Positions 1 to 11,640 of a stretch of 64,000 nucleotides of DNA are shown here, piece by piece. The notes beneath the pieces were generated by a model. It saw only the letters and a list, made by a program, of their open reading frames with translations, ran no database searches and was not told the DNA's origin. The position numbers were made by a program, and so were the translations under genes. Within the stretch, counting starts at the first letter, position 1. Every line of letters begins with the position of its first letter. Source of the stretch: Prinsepia uniflora (lineage: Eukaryota > Streptophyta > Magnoliopsida > Rosales > Rosaceae); contig CM064864.1 of NCBI GenBank assembly GCA_032719365.1, positions 982,317 through 1,046,316 on the forward strand. The letters are read 5' to 3'.

Positions 1-2278
1 TTTGAGCCACGAATTGATGCAATTGAGTTGGGGAAAATACTTACCTGAGTCCATTGAAGCTTACTGGTGAATCAATTGAACGAAATCAAGAAGCTTTGAT
101 GGTTTTCGAAGGATGAACAGTGGCCGGATGTTCTTCGATTGATCATCTGTGATCGTGAGGTTAGAGGTAATGTCGCTTGTAATTAAGTCCACAGAACTCT
201 AATTAGACTTGAATCGAAACTGACTGAATGTTCAATTGGTGGAATCAATGTCGAATTGACAGAAAACAAACCGGGTCGCCTCGCGGGTTAAATGGCCCGT
301 TTTACAGACAAACGGGTTGGGACGGTGACACTGTAGCAGGCGCGTGGATTTCACGCGCAGCCACTCACGGCGGCGCGTGGGGGCGCGTCCGGCCTAGTCT
401 CAAGGTGAGGTCAACATGACTTTTGATCCTCTCAGTGTAACGAACATTTTGACGTTGATTTCGGTGAAATCGGATATTGTTTCGATAATGTTCCGCGTAT
501 CCGAAGTTTTGTATTACGTGAAAAATACGTATTTAAACCCCGGAAAAATTGGGGAAAATTATATGATATATTTTGAGATGTTAGTAACCCTCTATAATGA
601 TTTTGGACAGGAGTTGTGATTTCCAGATTTTACGGAAAAACGTGCAGCTCGGAAACGGACCGTTTTGGACGGTGTGTGTGAGTGGACTTTGTTTTCTAAC
701 CGTGATGCATGTATATATGATTTCTAATGCCTTATTATATGATTTTATATGCTTGGGCATGATTTGTGTTTCAATCCGGTAATTTCTCGGTTTTATGATT
801 ATTATATTTTTATTTTGGGCGATTTTCGAGAAATTACGACATTTGGTAAAAATAATGTTTGGACTTGGTTTATGAGTCCGGGATTGAAATTGATTGAAAA
901 TAATGTTTGGACTCGGATTATTGAGTCATGGATTGAAAGATGATGTGGTGACTCGGGAATGAGTCGAGGGTCAATTTCGTGGATTTATGTGAAAATGGCA
1001 ACGGAGGTTGCAACGCATGGATTTGCGTGATAATGATATGTTGGGCATGATAACCCAAGTGAATAGTGATTTTGACTCGGTTTTGGAGTCACTTGTGAAT
1101 TTGATGAAATTAATGATTTTTGTGATTTTATGATTATTTTAATCGGTCTTTCGGGCACGTTTTACGAGGAACGTGCAAATGATGTTTTGGGCTAGGCCCG
1201 GAGTCTAAATGATTTCTAAAATGATATTTTGACTTGGTTGGTGAGTCAATGATGATTTCCGAATTATTCTATTGATTTAAATGTGATTTTAACGGTTTAT
1301 GTGTAAAAGGTATTTTGGGCTTGAGACCCAGTTGAGAATGATCTTGACTTGGTATGAAGTCAAGATTTGATTGAAATGTTTTGGGATGTAATTCCCGGGA
1401 TGGTTTTCATTGTGATTGTGATATTCCCAGACGGTCGGTGCTTGGGGGATTACCCAGACGACCGGAGCTTGGGGGATGTGATTGTAGGATCGGGAGTTGA
1501 TCCTATGGTAGTCAGCTTCTCGGATGATACTGAGCCTGGATGTACCACTCGGAGGTGTCTGATCCTGGGGATGTGTTCGCCCAGAGGTGACTGAGCCCGA
1601 GGGGGTTGAGCCCAGAGGTGTTTATTCCCGAGAGAGTGACTGGATATTGGCCTATGCGTAGTGCAGCACTTGTGAGTAGTACAGTTTGATTGATTGTGCA
1701 CTTGTGAGTAGTGCAGATGTGATTGGTGATATTTTATGCACTCGTGAGTAGTGCGGATTGATTGGATTGATATATTTATTGTGCACTGGTAAGTAATGCT
1801 GATTGGTATTGATTGTGATGATGTACTGGTATTGAGTACGGGTTTTTGGTCCTTGTGGCCAGGTGATTATGTTTTCACATGTTTTGGCCTGAGAGCCGGG
1901 ATTTGATGTTTTATAACATGAACTAATTTGGTGAACATGAGTGTTATGGACCATGGGAAAATATGTTTTAATTTTATCGGTCACTCATGTTTTACGATAT
2001 GCATGCAAGTTTGTGAAAACTGGAGGGTAAGATTGTATTTTGATAAAAGTTTTTATAAGAGGTCATTTTTGTCCACTCACACCATTTCTGTTTTGTGACC
2101 CTCCAGGCCGTGGTACGATGTTCGGGACTGATCGTGAGGCAGTGACAGCAGCAGAAATCCGCGCAAACATCCCTTGTCTGGCAAGCACTGAAGGGGAGTT
2201 TCGGACCTTTAGTTGACTTGTCAGACGGGAGCAGGACCGGGTACGGTTTTTGACGTCCAGTTGGGACGGGTCCTGTCA
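1..2278 (+). mobile_element. 3' part of an old Ty3/gypsy-type LTR (solo or 3' LTR)
   Basis: The stretch is collinear, in opposite orientation, with the 3395-bp LTRs at 26094 and 32843. Shared landmarks are the GC-rich block at about 335-415 (CACGCGCAGCCACTCACGG), the segment just before the GAGGTCAACATGA motif, and the terminal GACGGGAGCAG ... GGGTCCTGTCA. The two families are clearly diverged, by eye roughly one third of positions. The LTR ends at 2278 in TGTCA and the next bases are already satellite monomer. No TGGTATCAGAGC primer site follows, so this is a 3' LTR or a solo LTR. Its 5' end lies left of the window, so the target duplication cannot be tested. The small open frames inside it show no protein resemblance. 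Confidence 0.75.
1654..1850 (+). repeat. Imperfect tandem repeat of short hairpins inside the old LTR
   Basis: About five units of roughly 40-50 bp each contain a GCACT ... AGTGC dyad, for example GCACTTGTGAGTAGTGC and GCACTCGTGAGTAGTGC, separated by GATTG-rich spacers. Later units diverge (TGCACTGGTAAGTAATGC, GTACTGGTATTGAGTAC) but partly keep paired arms. Function is unknown. Hairpin-rich LTR segments recur in the young LARD LTRs of this window. Confidence 0.6.
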
Positions 2279-5203
2279 CAAATGACTTTTAATATTGTGG
2301 CTAATGTGCTGTTAAAATATGTTACGAAACCCCAACAGTTACATTTTTTAGAAAGAAAAAAAAAAAGCGAGCTACTCACGATTTTTAGTCGATTTTTGAA
2401 ATTTTTTCAAAAGCGTCGAAATACTTATTTTGTTTTCATTTTCTTTGCTCCGTAAAATAATTTGAAGATGAGGGCGATGTTTTCTAAATACTGTCAAACC
2501 CTAGACTTATTTCTCACTCTGTTACGATATTTCAATGTGCAGTTAAAATATTTCACAAAATCCCGACAGCTGCATTTTTTACAAAAACTGTTCGCTATAA
2601 CTCACGATTGTTAGTCGATTTTTGAAATTTCTTCAACAACATCGAAATACGTATTTTCTTTCCATTCTCTTCACCCTATAAGATACTTTAAAGTGGAGGA
2701 GAATGTTTTCAAAAGACCTTCACACCCTAGACTCAATTTGCACCTTGTTACGAAATTTCAATAAAAATCGAGTTTTTTGGCTTAAAAATGTGTAAAAAAT
2801 AGTTAATGGGCATCCTGAATGGCATGAAATTTCCCAAATGTCATTTAATACTTTGACAACTATGAAGTAAAACTATAACACAAAATCCCGACACTTGAAT
2901 TTTTTACAAAAAAAATGTGAGTTAACTCACGATTTTTATTCGATTTTTTAAATTTCGAAAAGCATCAAAATACTTATTTTGTTTTTATTCTCTTCACTTC
3001 GTAAGATACTTTGAAGTTGAGTGGGAGGTTATCTAAAGGCCTTTATACCCAAGACTCATTTTGTACCCTGTTACGAAATTTCAACGAAATTCAAATTTTA
3101 GCTTAAAAAATGTATAAAAAAATAGTTAATGGGCATCCTGAATGGCAGGACATGTCCCAAATGGAATTTTATACTTTGGCTAATGTGCAGTTAAAATATT
3201 ACACAAAATCCTGACAATTACATTTGAAAAAAAAAGTGAGATATAACTCACGATTTTTAGTTGATTTTTGAAATTTCTTCAAACCCATTGAAAAACTTAT
3301 TTTGTTTCCATTCTCTTCACTCCGTAAGATACTTTGAAGTTGATTGTGATGTTTTCTAAATACCTTCAGGCCCTAAACTCACTTCGCACATTGTTACAAA
3401 ATTTCAATAAAATTCAAGTTTTTTAGCTTAAAAAATAGTTAATGGACATCTTGAATGGCCGGACATGTCCCAAAAGAAATTTAATACTATGGTTAATGCC
3501 CAGTTAAAATATTACACAAAATCCAATAGTTGCGTTTTTTTTTAAATGTGAGCTCTCACGAATTTTTAGCCGATTTTTAAATTTTTTTCAAAAGTATCGA
3601 AATAGTTATTTAGTTTTATTCTCTTCACTCCGTAAAATACTTTGAAATGGAGGGGGATATTTTCTAAATATCTTCATACACTAGACTCGTTTCGCACCCT
3701 GTTACGAAATTTCTTTAAATTTCAAAGAAATTTCAGTTTTTTGGTTTAAGAAATGTGTAAAAAATAGTTAATGGGCATCCGGAATATCAAGACATGTCCC
3801 AAACGGCATTTAATATTGACTAATGTGCAGTTAAAATTTTACACAAAATCCCAACAGTTGCATTTTTTCCCAAAAAAAAATATGAGGGAGATTTTTGAAA
3901 ACATCGAAATAGTTATTTTATTCTCATTCTCTTCACTTCGTAAGATACTTTGAAGTTGAGAGATGTTTTCTAAACACATTCATACACTAGACTCACTTTG
4001 CATCCAGTTACAAAATTTCAATGAAATTACAGTTTTTTGGCTTAAAAAATGCGTAAAAAATAGTTTATGGAGATCCTGAATGGCATGATATATCTCAAAT
4101 GACATTTAATACTTTGGTTAATGTGCACTTAAAATATTACCCATAATTCGGATAGTTTCTTCAAAAACATTGAAATACTTATTTTATTTTCTTTTGCTTC
4201 ACTCCGTAAGATATTTTGAAGTTGAGTGGGATATTTTCTAAACACTTTCAGACACTAGACTCACTTCGAACCCCGTTATGAAATTTCAATGAAATTTCAA
4301 TTTTTTTGGCTTAAAAAATGCTTAAAACTTTGTTAATGGGCATCATGAATTGCAGGACATGGCCCAAATGGAATTTAATATTTTGGCTAATGTGGGTTTA
4401 AAATATTACACAAAATCTCGACAGTTTCATTTTTTACAAAAAACAAAATGTGAGCTATCACGATTTTTAATCGATTTTTTAAATTTCTTCAAAAATATCG
4501 AAATACTTATTTTGTTTCCATTATCTTCACTTCTTAAGATACTTCGAAGTTGTGGGGGATTTTTTCTAAAGACCTTTAGACCCTAGACTCATTTCGCAAC
4601 TTGTTATGAAATTTCAATGAAATTCACATTTTTTGCCTTAAAAAATGCGTAAAAAATAGTTAATTGGTATCCTGAATGTCAGGACATGCCCCAAATGGAA
4701 ATTAATACTTTGGCTAATGTGCAGTTAAAATATTACACAAAATCTCAACAGTTTAATTTTTTTTACAAAAAAAATGTGAGCTAACTCACGATTTTTAGTC
4801 GAAATTTGAAATTTCTTCAAAAGCATCGAATTACTTATTTTGTTTCCATTATCTTCACTCCGTAAAATACTTTAAAGTTGAGGGGATGTTTTCTAAAGTT
4901 CTTCAGACCATAGGCTCACTTTGCACATTGTTACGAAATTTCAATGAAATTTGAGTTTTATGGCTTAAAAAAATGCGTAGAAAATAGTTAATGAGTATCT
5001 TGAATGGTAGGACATGTCCCAAATGATATTTAATACTTAGGCTAATATGAAGTTAAATTGTTACACAAAATCCCGAAAGTTTCATTTTTTACAAAAAATG
5101 TGAGCCATAACTCACAATTTAGTCGATTTTTGAAATTTTTTCAAAACCATCAAAATACTTATTTTGTTTCTATTATGTTCACTCCGTAAGATACTTTGAA
5201 GTT

Positions 5204-5217
5204 GGGGGGGGGGGGGG
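5204..5217 (+). repeat. Poly-G tract (14 G) in a satellite monomer
   Basis: Expansion of the short G run that follows the GAAGTTGAGG landmark in ordinary monomers. It may be a real slippage product or a sequencing artefact. Confidence 0.8.
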
Positions 5218-7354
5218 TGTGTTTTCAAGAGACTTTCAGACACTAGACTCACTTCGCACCTTATTATGAAATTTCAATCAAATTCAAGGTTTTTGGCTTA
5301 AAAAATGCGTAAAAATAGTTAATGGGCTTACTGAACGGTAGGACATGTCTCAAATAGAATTTGATACTATGGCTAATGTGCATTTATAATCTTACACAAA
5401 ATCCCAAAAGTTGCATTTTTTTACAAAAAATGTGAGCTATAACTCACGATTTTTAATCCATTTTTGAAATTTCTTCAAAAGTATCGAAATCTTTATTTTG
5501 TTTCCATTCCTCTTCACTCTTTAAGTTAGTTTGAAGTTGAGGGGAATGTTTTCTAAAGATCTTCAGACACTAGACTCACTTCGCACCCTGTAACAAAATT
5601 TCGATCAAATTTCAATTTTTTGGCATAAGAAATGCGTAAAAAAAATGGTTAATGAGCATCCGGAATGACATGACATGTTCCAAATGGCATTTAATACTTT
5701 GGCTAATGTGCAGTGACAATATTACACAAAATCCCGACAGTTATATTTTTTTAAAATGTGAGCTACTCACGATTTTTAGTCGATTTTTGAAATTTCTTTA
5801 AAATCATCGATATAGTTATTTTGTTTCCATTTTTCACTGCCTAAGATACATTGAATTTGGGTGGGATTTTTTCTAAAGACCTTCAGACCCTTGACTCACT
5901 TTACACCATGTTACAAAATTTTAATGAAATTTTTGTTTTTTGGGTTAAAAAATGCGTAAAAAATAGTTAATAGGCAACCTGAATGTCAGGACATGCCCCA
6001 AATGAAATTTAATACTTTGGCTAATGTGCAGTTAAAATATTACACAAAATCCCAACAATTTCATTTTTTTTTAAATGTGAGCTATAACTTACTATTTTTA
6101 GTCGATTTTTGAAATATCTTCAAAAGCATCGAAATACTTATTTTGTTTCTATTATCTTCACTCCATAGATACTTTGAATTTGGTGGGGAGGTTTTCTAAA
6201 GACCTTCAAACCCAAGACTCATTTCGCACCCTGTTACAAAATTCAATGAAATTCGAGTTTTTTTGCTTAAAATATGCGTAAAAAATAGTTAATGGGCATC
6301 CTAAACGGCAGTACTTGTCCCAAATGACATTTAATACTTTGGCTAATGTGTAGTAAAAATATTACATAATATCCTTATAGTTGCATTTTTTTTTTTATAA
6401 AATGCGAGCTATAACTCACAATTTTTAGTTGATATTTGAAATTTCTTCAAAATCATCGAAGTACATGTTTTGTTCTCAATCTATTCACTCCATAAAACAC
6501 TTTGAGGTTGATGGGGATGTTTTCTAAAGCACCTCAGACCCTAGACTCAATTCGCACTCTGTTACAAAATTTTAATCAAATTCGAGATTTATGGCTTAAA
6601 AATATGTAAAAAATAGTTAATGGGCATCCTGAATGGCAGGACATGTCCCAAATGGCATTTAATACTATGGCTAATGTTCAGTTAAAGCATTACACAAAAT
6701 CCCAACAGTTGCATTTTTTACAAAAAAAAAAATGTGAGTTATAACTCAGGTTTTTTAGTCGATTTTTGAAATTTCGTCAAAAGCATCGAAATAGTCATTT
6801 TGTTTCCATTATCTTCACTCTATAAGTCACTTTGAGGTTGAGGAGGATGTTTTCAAAAGACCTTCGGACACTAAACTCCTTCGCACCTTATTATGAAATT
6901 TCAATTTTTTGGCTTGAAAAATGCGTAAAATAAAGTTAATGGGCATCTTGAATGGCTTGACATGTATAACATTTAATATTTTGGCTAATGTGCAGTAAAA
7001 ATATTACACAAAATCTCAATAGTTACATTTTTTACAAAAAAAAATGTGAGCTACTCAAGATTTTTAATCGCTTTGTAAAATTTCCTCAAAAACATCGAAA
7101 TAGTTTATCTTCACTCTTTAAGATATTTTGAAGTTGAGGAGGTGTTTTCTAAAGACCATCAAAAAATGGCAGGACATGTCGCAAACGGCATTTAATACTT
7201 TGGCTAATGTGCAATTATAATATTACACAAAATCCTAATAGTTGAGCTATAACTCACGATTTTTAGTCGATTTTTGAAATTTCTTCAAAAGCATGGAAAT
7301 AGTTATTTTATTTCCATTCTCTTTACACTGTAAGATACTTTGAAGTTGGGAAAA

Positions 7355-7379
7355 GGGGGGGGGGGGGGGGGGGGGGGGG
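7355..7379 (+). repeat. Poly-G tract (25 G) in a satellite monomer
   Basis: Same position in the monomer as the tract at 5204, preceded by GGGAAAA. The equivalent monomer in block 2 (about 13340) has only six G, so the expansion happened after the two blocks were duplicated. Confidence 0.8.
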
Positions 7380-9184
7380 TGTATATTTTCTAAAGACTTC
7401 CAGACAATAGACTCGCTACGCACCTTATTACGAAATTTCATTGAAATTTTAGTTTTTTCCTTAAGAAAGGCGTAAAAAATAGTTAATGGGCATATTAAAT
7501 GACAAGACATATCCCAAATGGCATTTAATACTTTGACTAATGTGCAGTTAAAATATTACACAAAATCCCAACAGTTGCATTTTTACAACCAAAAAAAAAA
7601 TGTGAGCTATATAACTCACGAGTTTTAGTCGATTTTTTAAATTTCTTCAAAATTATCGAAATAGTTATTTTTTTTTTCCATGCTCTTCACTCCGTAAGAT
7701 ATTTTGAGATTGAGGGGGATGTTTTCTTAAGACCTTCATACACTGGACTCTCTTCACACCCTGTTACGAAATTTCAATGAAATTTCAGTTTTTTGGCTTA
7801 AAAATGCATAAAAAATTATTAATGGGCATCCTGAATTGCAGGAAATGTCCGAAATGGGATTTAATCCTTTGACTAATGTGCAGTTAAAATATTACACAAA
7901 ATCCCGACAGTTGCATTTTTTTACAAAAAAATGTGAGCTATGACTAACGATTTTTAGTCGATTTTTGAAATTTTTTCTAAAGTGTCGAAATACTTATTTT
8001 GTTTCCATTCCCTATACTCCATAAGATACATTGAAGTTAAGGGAGATGTTTTCTGAAGACCTTCTTACACTAGTCTCACTTCGCACCATGTTACCAAATT
8101 TCAATAAATTTTAGTTTATTAGCTTAAAAAATGAGTAAAAATTAGTTAATGAGCATCATGAATGACAAGATATGTCCCAAATGGCATTTAATACTTTGAC
8201 TAATGTATAGTTAAAATATTACACAAAATCCAGACATTTGCATTTTTTACAAAAAAAATGTGAGCTATATAACTCACGACTTTCAGTCGATTTTTGAATT
8301 TTTTTCAAAAGTATCGATATACTTATTTTGTTTCCATTTTTTTCACTCTTTAAGATACTATGAAGTTGAGGGGGATGTGTTCAAAAGACCTTCATACACT
8401 AGACTTACTTCGCACCTTATTACGAAATTTTAATGAAATTTTAGTTTTTTGGCTTAAAAAATGCGTAAAAATAGTTAGTGGGCATCCTGAATGGCAAGAT
8501 ATGTCTCAAATGGCATTTAATACTTTGGCTGATTTTCAGTTAAAATATTAAATAAAATACAGATAGCTGCATTTTTTACAAAAAATGTGTGCTATAAGTC
8601 ACGATTTTTAGTCGATTTTTGAAATTTTTTCAGAAGTATCGAAATAGTTATTTTTTTTCCATTCTCTTGACTCCGTACAATACTTTGAAGTTGAGGGGGG
8701 ATGTTTTCTAAAGACCTTCAGACATTAGACTCACTTCGCATCATGCTATGAAATTTAAATGAAATTTCAGTTTTTTGGCTTAAAAAATCTGTAAACAAAT
8801 TTTAATGGGCATCCTAATAGGCAGGACATGTCTCAAAAGGGATTTAATACTTTCGCTAATATGAAGTTAAATTGTTATACAAAATTCCAACAGTTGCATT
8901 TTTTACGAAAAATGTGAGCTATAACTCACGATTTTTAGTCGATTTTTGAAATTTCTTTAAAAGCATAGATATAGTTATTTTGTTTCCATTCTCTTCACTC
9001 CATATGATACTTTGAAGTTGAGGGTGATTTTCTTAATACCTTCATCTACTAGACTCACTTCGCACCATGTTACGAAATTTCAATGAAAATTCAGTTTTTT
9101 GTCTTAAAAATGCATAAAAATAGTTCATCGGCATCCAGAATGTTAGAACATGTCCCAAATGGCATTTAATACTTTGGCCAATGT

Positions 9185-11640
9185 AATTTCTAATTATTTT
9201 TTCATCTATTATCATTTGTTATCAAGCATTGTGGTCATCCCTACTGCCACCACAACCCGTCAGCTGGTTTGGAACACTCTCTGCTTGCTAAGGTATGAAT
9301 CCTCATCGATAAGTCTTGTTTCTCATTGGTAGTATTATAGCAGAACATTTTTGTTCAAAATAGTACAACTGGTTTGCTATCATGATTCATACATATTGTT
9401 ATCTAGATGTTGTTCAGACTTAGTGTTTTAAACTTGGGAAATCATGTGTGTTTTTGTTCTTACTGGTTCAAATATGGTGTTTCATCACTTTCCTATGATA
9501 CAATAATAATATGGATTATTATACAAAATCCATAAGTTAGTGCTATTGATAATGAGGATTGATTAATGCGACTGTATTCTAATATATGGTGATGCAGATC
9601 ACAGTCGATATAAAATGTAATAATTTGCTACTCTAGCTACTAGCATGCCCTTAATTGAATTGACATCATCACCATCAATATATCAAGAAGTGCATAATGA
9701 CTTTATTGGAGTGCTAATCACAATTCCCTTTATAAGAGTTGTTGGTTTAGATACGAACTTGGATTTTAAACTGATAATAAGGAAAATTTTGTTACATAAA
9801 ACTAGAAAACAATAGATTGAATGCATTCTAGATAACTAAATACTGACTTGATGTACTGCTTCTAAGCGGGAGTCGAAATGTCTTCTTCGGAAAAGAAGAG
9901 GGACTCAAAATGAGTGAATACACAAAGGCATTTGAATTTCATTTATTTGGTTCATTTTTCCTCTTGTTTAAATTATCATATGAAAATCCTAATTCTTAAT
10001 ATACTAAATTGTAATAGTCTGAACAACTGATTTAGCCTTTTTATCAAATTCAAATATTTATCTTAACAAACGGTGGATGGTGAAATTCGTATCTCATTAG
10101 AAAGATGTTATCCGACAAGATTATTACTATTGAAAGCCGAGGGAATGAGGATATCCAATTTTTCTAGATATATTGAAGAATATATATTAAGTATAGATTT
10201 TGTTTAAAACTAAGTGTTTAATGTTTTCAGGAAAAAAAAAAGTGTTTAATGCATGGCTGTCTTTTTGTGAATTCCAGATTTTCAGAATAACACTTGCCTT
10301 AAGTTTGGTTGCTTAATTCAATTGAAGTTGATGCCATGAATTCTTTCAATTGCCATTGTAGCTCTCTTGGTTTTTCTTTTTCTGGTTTAAAGGATGGCAA
10401 AACACGTAAGTCAACAATGAACAAAATGAGCAAGAATGGGTCATTTAATGTTACTTGGTTTTTTGTTTTCAGTTTCTTGGTGTTTGTTGTGTTTGCTGTT
10501 TTATGCTTGATGTTTGCTGTTTTCTATTTCTGGAGGAATTGTGTTGTTTTCTGGCGACTACTTTTTTTTTCCTGCGTTGGCCTTGTTGCTACCATTTTAT
10601 TATTTTGTCTTGAAATAATGTTGAAACAATGAACAAAACGAGCAAGAATGAGCAATAATGCTGAAATAATTGTTGCATCGTTTGGTTTTATATTGCAGGA
10701 AAAAATGAGCAAGAAACGAGATGAACTTAAAGCAAGTTTAGTTCAAGAACACCCACTGAAAGATAATGCATTTGAGAACTTGGCAGATGAAGATTTAGAT
10801 GAAGATTTTGAAGAAGAGTATGCATGATGTAGCTGCCATCTGGGGAAGAATTAGAGGGTATTTTGTTAACCAAATACCACTTCATTACGACTTTGTTCTT
10901 GCTTAATCCTTGAATGCTTTTTTTTTGCTGAACACTAGGACTACTATTTCGTTTGCTTAACACCGATCTTAGTCATTGGCATCCATATATAGTGTTCAAT
11001 CTTTTTATTACTTTATGTGGTAAAAAGGTTTAAACATTTCATCCTTACAATTACAATGTCTATTGATGTAATCTAATATGGTTGAAAGTATGATGAATGT
11101 GAAGAATGTCTTTGGTTATGTACGTTATGGATTGATCTTTCATTAATTTAAATGTTCCATTTATTTTTAGCTTCCACTATAATGAAATTAATTGGACTCC
11201 CCTTGAACAATGACATGGAAGTTGTTGGCAAAGATTACTACGTACAACTTCGAAGGTTATTGTCAATGTACAAAGACAACGCCTCATTTTTTGCTTGCAT
11301 TTTCGATTTAAAACAGCTCACATATGTGTTGTTAAATATTATGAGCAACAACCTAGACGGTTCTTGTCTAAGAATATAGGTGACGACTTGTAATTGCCTT
11401 GCCTTTCCATTTGGAAACAACTTGAGAGGTTGTTTCCTATGACGATAGGCAACGACTTATAATGTCCTTGCATTTACATTTCGAAACAATTTTGAAATTT
11501 CGTTGCCTATTACATAATACCACAGTGGTAAGGCAACGACACTAGTAACAAAAAAATTTTGTTGCTTATAATTGTAGGTTACGACTTTTGACTTTTAGAA
11601 ACAACTAAACGTTATTGCCGAATCCATGTTTTCTTGTAGT
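9185..11640. mobile_element. CACTA (En/Spm-type) transposon fragment interrupting the satellite
   Basis: The right end, read on the minus strand from 11640, is CACTACAAGAAAACATGG, the classic plant CACTA terminus. Just inside it lie at least four subterminal repeats of the GGCAACGACTT type on the plus strand (about 11381, 11447, 11531, 11576), as expected for transposase binding in this superfamily. The left junction at 9184/9185 has no matching CACTA terminus. About 75 bp of satellite monomer is also missing between the two flanks, so this is a truncated copy. I see no TNPA or TNPD domain. A short spliced-looking piece with a D/E-rich tail (about 10699-10827) is not recognisable. Confidence 0.75.

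Larger units (their letters stand above)
2279..9184. repeat. Satellite array, block 1 (about 22 monomers of about 325 bp)
   Basis: AT-rich tandem repeat. Landmarks recurring about every 320-330 bp are CATTTAATACTTTGGCTAATG, ACACAAAATCCCGACAG, GTGAGCTATAACTCACGA, TTCCATTCTCTTCACTCCG, GATACTTTGAAGTTGAGG and TAGTTAATGGGCATCCTGAA, always in this order and strand. Copies of the last landmark pair are spaced 322-323 bp, for example 3007 to 3330 and 4547 to 4869. Monomers differ from one another by roughly 15-20% by eye, with small indels. No frame stays open for long and nothing looks coding. The array is entered at 2279 directly from an LTR end and is cut at 9184 by the CACTA fragment. Confidence 0.93.

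Noticed and set aside
2279..9184. Regular repeat with conserved dyad resembling a CRISPR-like layout
   Set aside because: The unit is about 325 bp, there are no unique spacers, and the context is a plant nuclear genome.
10309..10632. 107-codon open frame in the CACTA fragment
   Set aside because: Phe/Val-rich low-complexity translation with no recognisable family. Possibly part of an intron.
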